Shown here in pieces: positions 1-5,264 of a DNA stretch of 6,898 bases. Source of the stretch: M3007 sp046155725. Its GTDB lineage: Bacteria; Bacteroidota; Bacteroidia; Chitinophagales; Saprospiraceae. Every line of letters begins with the position of its first letter. Position 1 is the first letter of the stretch. The stretch spans positions 1 to 6,898 of the forward strand of contig JBJXFT010000191.1 of assembly GCA_046155725.1 (NCBI GenBank), read 5' to 3'. Both the position numbers and the translations under genes were made by a program. Below the pieces are notes generated by a model that was given only the letters and a program-made list of their open reading frames with translations, did not search any database and was not told the DNA's origin.

Positions 1-83
1 AATCCTCGATTTTTGATTGATTGACCTTTGCCGACAAGATTTTTTTGAAACGAAAATTTCAGACAAAATCAAATCGGGTCACC
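1..83. other. Upstream region of the SusC-family gene
   Basis: This is the leader before the chosen ATG at 84. It is AT-rich compared with the rest of the window, with T-runs at 10-14 and 40-46 and TTTG tetramers at 12-15, 27-30 and 44-47. The Bacteroidota promoter consensus (TTTG, then TAnnTTTG about 20 bases on) is not matched convincingly: none of the TTTG copies has TA at the right place. The reading frame of the downstream gene stays open back to a TTG at 21, but the intervening residues are charged and do not resemble a signal peptide. I see no convincing Shine-Dalgarno sequence, as is usual for this phylum. No gene end is visible here, so the promoter may lie to the left of the window. 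Confidence 0.5.
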
Positions 84-3000
84 ATGGGTCAATTATTTAC
101 AAATACTACCTCTTTCCGGCGCATCCTCTTTCCTGCCTTTCCTGCGCCCACCTTCCTCTTTTTTGCATTCCTTGCATTCTTTGTCATCCCGTCAGAGACC
201 TCTGCACAGCAAATCACCGTGAGCGGCACCGTCGTTTCTGCCGAAGACGCGCAGCCCCTCATCGGCGTGAGCGTTTTGGAAAAAGGCAGCAGCAAGGGCA
301 CAGGCACTGATTTAGAGGGCAAATTCAGCCTCACGGTCGCGCCCGATGCCGTATTGGTTTTCAGTTACGTCGGCTTTGAAAATCAGGAAATCCCCGTGCA
401 GGGCCGCAGCGCGCTCGACGTGACCCTTCGCCCTGCTTCGGCACTTTTGCAAGATGTGGTGGTGACGGGCTACCGCAAAGAATTCCGCGCCGACGTGGCC
501 TCGGCCATCACTTCGGTCAAAGCAAAAGACCTCGAACGCCTCGTGGTTTCGGGCATTGACCAAGCCCTGCAAGGCCAAGCCCCCGGCCTCCAGGTTACCC
601 AAGTCACCGGCGCGCCCGGCGACGACATCGCGGTGCGCATCCGAGGAGCCGGCACGCTCGGCAACAACAATCCGCTCTTCATCATTGACGGCGTGCCGAC
701 CACGGGCAACATCAATATGTTTTCCACCCAAGATATCGAAAGCATCGAGGTGCTGAAAGACGGCGCGGCGGCGGCGATTTACGGCGCACGGGCAGCCAAC
801 GGGGTCATCGTCGTCACCACCAAAAAGGGGAAGGCGGGAAAGCCGAAATTCAATTTCAACGTGTCGGCAGGCTTTTCCGAAGCGAACCGTTTGCCAGAAC
901 TGCTCAACGCCCGCGAGTTCTTCAGCCTCCGCAACGAGGCCATCAACAACGCCAACACCCTGCGCGACCTGCCTCACCAACTCGACACCTTCGACATCGC
1001 CATGCTGGACACGCTGCCCGATGTGAACTGGCTCGACGAGGTGTTCAACCCCGCGCCCATGCAGCATTACAGCCTCAGCGCAATGGGCGGCGGCGAAAGC
1101 AGCAACTACTATTTGCAAGGCGAATACCTCGACCAAGAAGGCGTGTTCCGGGGGCAGGGTTTCAAAAAATACGGGCTGCGCTTCAACGGCGAGGTCGGCA
1201 GCAAACGCTTTAAAATCGGCAACAACCTCTCGTTTTCCTACACCGACCGCAAGGTGGTCAACAGCTCCGGCGACGGCTTCGGCCCCGGCAACGAACCCAG
1301 TGGCATCCGCTACACGCTCATCGCCGCGCCGATTTTCCCCATCCGCCGCGCCGACGGTTCGTACATCAACGTGTCTTCCCTATTGGGCGAGCCGACCCTT
1401 TTTGGCGACGGCAATGCCAACCCGCTGGCCTTCATTGACGCGACCGATTGGCATATCAAGCGGTTTCGCGTGTTCGGCAGCGTCTTCGCCGAACTGAGCA
1501 TTTTTGACGGACTGAAACTGTGCAGCACCCTCGGCGGCGACTTCCTTTTTGAAAATGAAAAACGCTTCAAGGAGCGGCTCTCGGCAGCGATTTACTCGCC
1601 CACCTCGCTGACGGAGGGGCGGGTTTTTGACCAAAATTTGGTGTGGAACAACATCCTCGATTTCCAGCGGAGCTTTGGGAAACACCGCCTTTCGGGGCTG
1701 CTGGGTATGGAGGCGATTCAGAACGAGACAAACTATCTCGGCGCTTCGGCCAACAATTTTATCCGCACCGACCCGCTCTTTCGCTACTTGGACAACAGCA
1801 TCGCCGTGGACATCCAGAACATCGGCGCATCGGGCATCGTGACAGAATGGGCGCTGCTGTCGCACTTCGCGCAGGGCGGCTATACTTTTGACAACCGCTA
1901 CGTCCTCAACGCCTCGGTGCGCCGCGACGGGTCTTCGCGCTTTGGGCGCAACAACCGCTACGGCGTTTTCCCCTCCGTGTCGGCGGCTTGGAACGTGTCG
2001 AACGAGCCATTTTTTCAAAAAGTAAAATTCATCTCTGCACTCAAAATTCGTGGAAGTTGGGGTCAACTCGGCAATCAGGAAATCGGCAACTACCCCTTCA
2101 GTTCTCTGGTGCAAACGGGCCAGCGCGTCTATGTTTTTGGGGGCCAAATCGTCACTGGCGCACAACTCGTGGAAGCCGGAAACGCCAACGTGAAATGGGA
2201 AACGAGCGAGCAAATAGATATCGGCCTCGACCTCAGCGTGTGGGGCGAGCGGCTCACTTTCATCGCCGATTGGTATCAAAAACGTACCGACGGTATCCTC
2301 GTGCGGGTGCCGGTGCCGCAAGCGGGCGGCGAGCAGAATCCTCCTTTCGTCAACGCGGGCGAGGTGGAAAATCGGGGGCTGGAATTGGGCGTGATTTTCA
2401 AAAACCGCCACCGTGATTTCAACTACAGCCTCGGCGCGAACATCTCGTCGGTGCGGAACAAGGTGCTGTCGCTGGCAGGCGGCGAACCGATTCTCGGCGG
2501 CTTCGGCCTTTCCGACGGGGCAATTACGAAGACTGAAGTAGGTCGCCCGGTGGGGTCGTTTTTCCTTTGGCAAATGGACGGCATTTTTCAAAACCAAGCC
2601 GAGATTGACGCCAGCCCTTTCCAAACTGACGACACGCGCCCCGGCGATGTCAAGTTCGCCGACCTGAACGGCGACGACAAGATTGACGACAAAGACCGCG
2701 CGCACGTGGGCAACCCGTTCCCCGATTTCATCTACGGCCTGAACGCGGGCTTTACTTGGAAAAACCTCGATTTCTCGCTGCTGGCGCAAGGGGTGCAGGG
2801 CAATGACGTGTATTTTCTCTACGGCAATTTTGCCTACGAGACCCAAGCGCGGGGCTTCAATTCGTACCGCGACATCCTGAATCGCTGGACGCCCGGCAAT
2901 ACGAACACGGACATCCCGAAAGTCAGCATTGACGACCGAAACGGCAACCGCCGCGTGTCCACGCGCTTTTTGGAGGACGGTTCTTATCTGCGCATCCGCA

Positions 3001-3257
3001 ACGTGACGCTGGGGTACACGCTGCGAAACCCACGAATCACCCCACGACTGAAGTCGTGGGCTGGGGGGCTGCGGATTTATGTGACGGCGCAGAACTTAAT
3101 CACGTTCACGAAATACCCCGGTCTGGACCCGGAAATTCAAGCCAACACCAACGACACGCGCGGGCTGGGCATCGCCTCCGACCTCGCGGTGGGGATTGAT
3201 TGGGGGACGGTGCCTGCGCCGAGGACTTTTATTTTGGGGCTGACGATGGGTTTTTGA
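84..3257 (+). CDS. SusC/RagA-family TonB-linked outer-membrane transporter
   Basis: The product is a 1057-residue outer-membrane beta-barrel that, by family knowledge, imports SusD-delivered oligomers using TonB/ExbBD energy. A hydrophobic signal segment covers residues 14-36, with likely cleavage after Ser-Ala at 40-41. Residues about 44-120 form a carboxypeptidase-regulatory-like beta-sandwich (GVSVLEKGSSKGTGTDLEGK). A short DVVVTGY motif at 124-130 resembles the SusC signature before the plug. The plug runs to about 250, with IRGAGTLGNNNPLFIIDGVP and the ending VIVVTTKKG. The barrel fills the rest and carries the conserved DLNGDDKIDDKDR segment from residue 860 and ends in Phe, the expected C-terminal aromatic residue for barrel assembly. 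The ATG at 84 is preferred over an in-frame TTG at 21 because it starts directly at a plausible signal peptide. Length is normal for the family. Two oddities are a palindrome in the coding DNA at 3041-3060 and a stop codon lying inside the downstream inverted repeat. Confidence 0.96.
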   Translation: MGQLFTNTTSFRRILFPAFPAPTFLFFAFLAFFVIPSETSAQQITVSGTVVSAEDAQPLIGVSVLEKGSSKGTGTDLEGKFSLTVAPDAVLVFSYVGFENQEIPVQGRSALDVTLRPASALLQDVVVTGYRKEFRADVASAITSVKAKDLERLVVSGIDQALQGQAPGLQVTQVTGAPGDDIAVRIRGAGTLGNNNPLFIIDGVPTTGNINMFSTQDIESIEVLKDGAAAAIYGARAANGVIVVTTKKGKAGKPKFNFNVSAGFSEANRLPELLNAREFFSLRNEAINNANTLRDLPHQLDTFDIAMLDTLPDVNWLDEVFNPAPMQHYSLSAMGGGESSNYYLQGEYLDQEGVFRGQGFKKYGLRFNGEVGSKRFKIGNNLSFSYTDRKVVNSSGDGFGPGNEPSGIRYTLIAAPIFPIRRADGSYINVSSLLGEPTLFGDGNANPLAFIDATDWHIKRFRVFGSVFAELSIFDGLKLCSTLGGDFLFENEKRFKERLSAAIYSPTSLTEGRVFDQNLVWNNILDFQRSFGKHRLSGLLGMEAIQNETNYLGASANNFIRTDPLFRYLDNSIAVDIQNIGASGIVTEWALLSHFAQGGYTFDNRYVLNASVRRDGSSRFGRNNRYGVFPSVSAAWNVSNEPFFQKVKFISALKIRGSWGQLGNQEIGNYPFSSLVQTGQRVYVFGGQIVTGAQLVEAGNANVKWETSEQIDIGLDLSVWGERLTFIADWYQKRTDGILVRVPVPQAGGEQNPPFVNAGEVENRGLELGVIFKNRHRDFNYSLGANISSVRNKVLSLAGGEPILGGFGLSDGAITKTEVGRPVGSFFLWQMDGIFQNQAEIDASPFQTDDTRPGDVKFADLNGDDKIDDKDRAHVGNPFPDFIYGLNAGFTWKNLDFSLLAQGVQGNDVYFLYGNFAYETQARGFNSYRDILNRWTPGNTNTDIPKVSIDDRNGNRRVSTRFLEDGSYLRIRNVTLGYTLRNPRITPRLKSWAGGLRIYVTAQNLITFTKYPGLDPEIQANTNDTRGLGIASDLAVGIDWGTVPAPRTFILGLTMGF
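3041..3060. repeat. In-frame REP-like palindrome inside the SusC gene
   Basis: CCCACGACT at 3041-3049 and AGTCGTGGG at 3052-3060 are perfect 9-base reverse complements separated by GA. The palindrome is translated as residues 986-993 (TPRLKSWA) between the conserved GYTL and LRIYVTAQN segments near the end of the barrel. It resembles the short hairpins that recur in many environmental bacterial genomes, but that resemblance is recollection and the copy number cannot be tested here. Against remembered SusC proteins, the stretch between GYTL and LRIYV is about three residues longer than usual, compatible with a small in-frame insertion, although ordinary loop variation would look the same. Confidence 0.7.
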
Positions 3258-3356
3258 AGCCTCACCCCCGACCCCTCTCCAAAAGGAGAGGGGAGTCATA
3301 CTAGGCATCACTTCTCCCCTCTCCTTTTGGAGAGGGGTCGGGGGTGAGGCTTCAAA
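3253..3356. repeat. Perfect 43-bp inverted repeat filling the SusC-SusD gap
   Basis: The arms 3253-3295 and 3314-3356 are perfect reverse complements over 43 bases, separated by an 18-base spacer (3296-3313). Each arm contains its own hairpin of CCCCTCTCC, AAAA and GGAGAGGGG (3272-3293 and mirrored at 3316-3337), so the sequence can fold either as one long hairpin or as two short ones. The left arm overlaps the last codon and TGA stop (3255-3257) of the SusC gene, and the right arm ends 12 bases before the SusD ATG. No T-tract follows the repeat, so a classical intrinsic terminator is not supported. Attenuation, mRNA stabilisation or processing between the two genes is possible. The motif CCTCACCCCCGACCCCTCTC resembles a dispersed repeat I recall from other bacterial genomes, which I cannot verify here. 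Confidence 0.93.
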
Positions 3357-3368
3357 CCTTCGATTTCT

Positions 3369-4793
3369 ATGAAATCAGTACGATACATCTTCCTCCTCGC
3401 CCTCGCCTCCTGCCAAGGAATCCTCGACAAGGAACCCATCGGCATCCTCGACGCAGGCTCGTTTTTCCAAACTGCCGACGACGCGGTGCAGGCCATCAAT
3501 GCCGCTTACGGCCCCCTGATGTTCAACAACGACAACAACAATTTCTACTGGGGCTTTGCCGAACTGCCCTCCGACGAGGCAATCGTAGGCGGCGACGGCT
3601 CGCGCCCCGGCCTGACCGAACTTGACTTTTTCACCTACACGCCGCGTACCGAGGAGTTCAACGATTTCTGGAAATTGAACTATCAGGGCATCACGCAGTG
3701 CAACACGGTCATCGAAAAAGTGCCGGGAGTTGCCATGGACGAGACACTGAAAAACCGGGTGCTCGGCGAGGCCTATTTTCTGCGGGCCTACTATTATTTC
3801 GGGCTGGCGCAGGTGTTCGGCGACGTACCGCTGCTGACCAAAATCACCCCGCCCGACGAATTGAAAGTGCCGAAAACGCCCCGCGCTGAGGTGTTCCGCC
3901 AGATCATCGCTGACTGCGATTTCGCTGCTGGGGCTTTGCCCGTGCAGTTTTCCGGCAAAGATGTGGGTCGGGCGACACGGGGCGCGGCGTTGGCGCTGGC
4001 CGCGAAAACCAGTTTGTACGAAAAAAACTGGGACAAGGTGCTGGCCTACGTCGCGCAGCTGAAAGGCTTGGGCGTGTACGCGCTGATGCCCGATTACCAA
4101 GATAATTTTCGGGAAAACACGCAGAACAACGCCGAGTCCGTCTGGGAAATCCAGCACACCAACCTCGAACTGGGGGTCGGCAATTTCCTCAACCAGTGGT
4201 GGGCTTCCAAAAAATTCAACGGCGGCTACGGCTTCGCCGAAGTGACGCAGGAATTCGTGGATGCCTTCGAGCCGGGCGACCCGCGCCGCAAGTTCACGGT
4301 GGCCTCCAACAACGAGGAATACTTCGGGCTGATTTACAAAAATTCGTTTTCCTCCACCCATTTCAGCACCCGCAAATACCTGCAGCCCGACAGCACCGCC
4401 ACCCAAAAAGCCGACGGCGACATCAACTACACCGCCATCCGCTACGCCGAAGTGCTGCTCTGGGAAGCCGAGGCACACGCCGAACTCGGCCACGTCCCCG
4501 ACGCGCAGGCCGCGCTCGAACAAGTCCGCGCCCGCGCCCGCGCCCAAGCCGCCGACCCCACCACTGCCTTACCGCCGATAACCGCCACTGACCAAGCCAC
4601 CCTGCTCGAAGCCCTGCGCCACGAACGCCAGGTGGAATTGGGCTTCGAGATGCACCGCTTTTTCGACCTCGTGCGCTGGGGATTGGCCGCGCAAAAACTG
4701 CCGGGATTCCAGGCGGGCAAGCACGAGGTGTTCCCATTGCCACAGACTGAATTGGATTTGAACCCGGCGCTGATGCAGAACCTGAATTACTAA
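3369..4793 (+). CDS. SusD/RagB-family outer-membrane lipoprotein
   Basis: The 474-residue product is the surface glycan-binding (or other nutrient-binding) partner of the SusC barrel just upstream. The N-terminus carries a very short lipoprotein signal (residues 1-14) with lipobox LASC and Cys15 as the expected lipidation site, followed by GILDKEPIG and SFFQTADDAVQAINAAYG, the standard SusD N-terminal region. The helical TPR-like scaffold shows VLGEAYFLRAYYYFGLAQVF from residue 131. The C-terminal RagB/SusD part shows RYAEVLLWEAEAHAELG from residue 358, RHERQVELGFEMHRFFDLVR from 417, and the closing FPLPQTELDLNPALMQNLNY. The length is slightly below the common 500-550. The ATG at 3369 places the lipobox correctly, and no clear Shine-Dalgarno sequence precedes it. 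Ligand specificity cannot be inferred. A hexamer repeat encodes RARARA at 387-392. Confidence 0.95.
   Translation: MKSVRYIFLLALASCQGILDKEPIGILDAGSFFQTADDAVQAINAAYGPLMFNNDNNNFYWGFAELPSDEAIVGGDGSRPGLTELDFFTYTPRTEEFNDFWKLNYQGITQCNTVIEKVPGVAMDETLKNRVLGEAYFLRAYYYFGLAQVFGDVPLLTKITPPDELKVPKTPRAEVFRQIIADCDFAAGALPVQFSGKDVGRATRGAALALAAKTSLYEKNWDKVLAYVAQLKGLGVYALMPDYQDNFRENTQNNAESVWEIQHTNLELGVGNFLNQWWASKKFNGGYGFAEVTQEFVDAFEPGDPRRKFTVASNNEEYFGLIYKNSFSSTHFSTRKYLQPDSTATQKADGDINYTAIRYAEVLLWEAEAHAELGHVPDAQAALEQVRARARAQAADPTTALPPITATDQATLLEALRHERQVELGFEMHRFFDLVRWGLAAQKLPGFQAGKHEVFPLPQTELDLNPALMQNLNY
4526..4545 (+). repeat. CCGCGC hexamer repeat within the SusD gene
   Basis: Three full copies of CCGCGC plus two further bases run in tandem and encode alternating Arg-Ala at residues 387-392 of the SusD-like protein. 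The stretch follows the conserved AEAHAELG helix and leads into an Ala/Thr/Pro-rich linker. As six is a multiple of three, a gain or loss of one copy would keep the frame and change the length by two residues. Confidence 0.8.
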
Positions 4794-4802
4794 GAGTCCT
4801 AT

Positions 4803-4809
4803 TGGCTAA
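4803..4809 (+). repeat. Left copy of 7-bp direct repeat (putative target-site duplication)
   Basis: TGGCTAA directly abuts the left end of the 201-bp palindromic element at 4810. An identical copy abuts its right end at 5011-5017. The match stops at exactly seven bases on both sides, as expected for a target-site duplication made on insertion. Confidence 0.7.
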
Positions 4810-5010
4810 TGCGAATTAGGGGTTGAAAACCAATTGTCCATTTCCCGAAGGGAAACCATGTTTATAGATTACCAGACACCCATGCAGCCCCGAATCCCGA
4901 AGGGATTCTATGTTTTTGAACATACAATCCCTTCGGGATTCGGGAATTTGAGGCTTGGCCGATGCTATAAACATGATTTCCCTTCGGGAAAAGTCAACTC
5001 CTAATTCGCA
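4810..5010. mobile_element. 201-bp MITE-like nested palindrome with terminal inverted repeats
   Basis: The ends TGCGAATTAGGGGTTGA (4810-4826) and TCAACTCCTAATTCGCA (4994-5010) are reverse complements with one difference. Inside, 4841-4867 pairs with 4965-4991 (26 of 27), and 4889-4914 pairs with 4919-4944 (25 of 26), around a 4-base centre. The element therefore has three concentric inverted repeats. It holds four units built on the core CCCGAAGGG followed by ATGTTTATAG or a similar run, two in + and two in - orientation. It is too small to encode a transposase and has a perfect 7-bp direct repeat at its borders, so it fits a non-autonomous element mobilised in trans. It starts 17 bases after the SusD stop codon. 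Its transcript could fold into a very long hairpin, which may also affect expression of the next gene. Confidence 0.8.
4889..4944. repeat. Central palindrome of the MITE-like element
   Basis: The arms 4889-4914 and 4919-4944 are 26 bases each with a single mismatch (4908 opposite 4925) around the loop TTTG. Each arm carries a smaller self-complementary core, AATCCCGAAGGGATT. Two orders of hairpin are therefore possible here, as in the outer layer (4841-4867 and 4965-4991), whose cores are TTTCCCGAAGGGAAA. Confidence 0.88.
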
Positions 5011-5017
5011 TGGCTAA
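5011..5017 (+). repeat. Right copy of 7-bp direct repeat (putative target-site duplication)
   Basis: TGGCTAA immediately follows the right terminal inverted repeat, which ends at 5010, and is identical to 4803-4809. Confidence 0.7.
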
Positions 5018-5039
5018 GAAATAAGTGAGCGCAACCCTA

Positions 5040-5149
5040 CCCACGGTGTCATTCCGACGCAGGAGGAATCTGCCCAAAAGCGAAGTGAGAGCATTGCTCC
5101 CGGTCATCCCGAACGCCTCGGGACTCCTGCGTCGGAATGACACCGTGGG
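5040..5149. repeat. Perfect 26-bp inverted repeat with a 58-nt centre
   Basis: The arms 5040-5065 and 5124-5149 are perfect reverse complements over 26 bases and contain GTCATTCCGACGCAGGAG. The 58-base centre has two smaller hairpins: GAGC/GCTC around 5089-5099, and CCCGA (5108-5112) with TCGGG (5118-5122). The sequence around 5103-5117 (GTCATCCCGAACGCC) looks like a diverged copy of the arm. I recall closely similar GTCATTCCGACGCAGGAG repeats as dispersed elements in Bacteroidota, but cannot check that here. No flanking direct repeat is seen. A short open frame crosses it but has no coding features. Confidence 0.88.
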
Positions 5150-5264
5150 AGGGGGAAACTTCGACAGGTTTCTTAGTGAAGACGGTGCTGAAAATTATAG
5201 AAATCCGGGTTGTCCGCACCTGCGTTCCATCTCACGCAAAGCGTAGTCAAATCAAAAAGCAAGC
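5150..5264. other. Leader of the third gene; no recognised signal
   Basis: This 115-base stretch lies between the 26-bp inverted repeat and the ATG at 5265. I see no match to the TAnnTTTG promoter element, no strong hairpin and no clear Shine-Dalgarno sequence; AAAAAGCAAGC precedes the start. With the repeats at 4803-5149, it accounts for almost all of the non-coding gap after the SusD gene. Confidence 0.5.

Noticed and set aside
1..60. Bacteroidota-type promoter from the TTTG tetramers
   Set aside because: No copy fits TAnnTTTG with the right spacing from an upstream TTTG, so it would be guesswork in a T-rich stretch.
21..83. Upstream TTG start extending the SusC protein by 21 residues
   Set aside because: The added residues are charged and would bury the signal peptide; the ATG at 84 starts at a plausible export signal.
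1380..2846. Long antisense open frame (488 codons) opposite the SusC gene
   Set aside because: It lies opposite a clearly conserved gene, and its translation shows no domain or signal; GC-rich codon use leaves the antisense frame open by chance.
3253..3356. Classical intrinsic terminator after the SusC gene
   Set aside because: The hairpin is strong, but no T-tract follows either the long or nested stems, and the SusD gene downstream has no visible promoter of its own.
3375..4547. Long antisense open frame (390 codons) opposite the SusD gene
   Set aside because: Same reason: the sense strand encodes a full SusD protein and the antisense product has no recognisable features.
4810..5149. CRISPR array or small RNA gene in the repeat region
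   Set aside because: The repeats are inverted and nested rather than regularly spaced direct repeats, and no promoter supports an RNA gene.
5025..5246. Small 73-codon + strand open frame after the SusD gene
   Set aside because: It is mostly translated inverted-repeat DNA (both arms of 5040-5149) with no ribosome-binding site or protein pattern.
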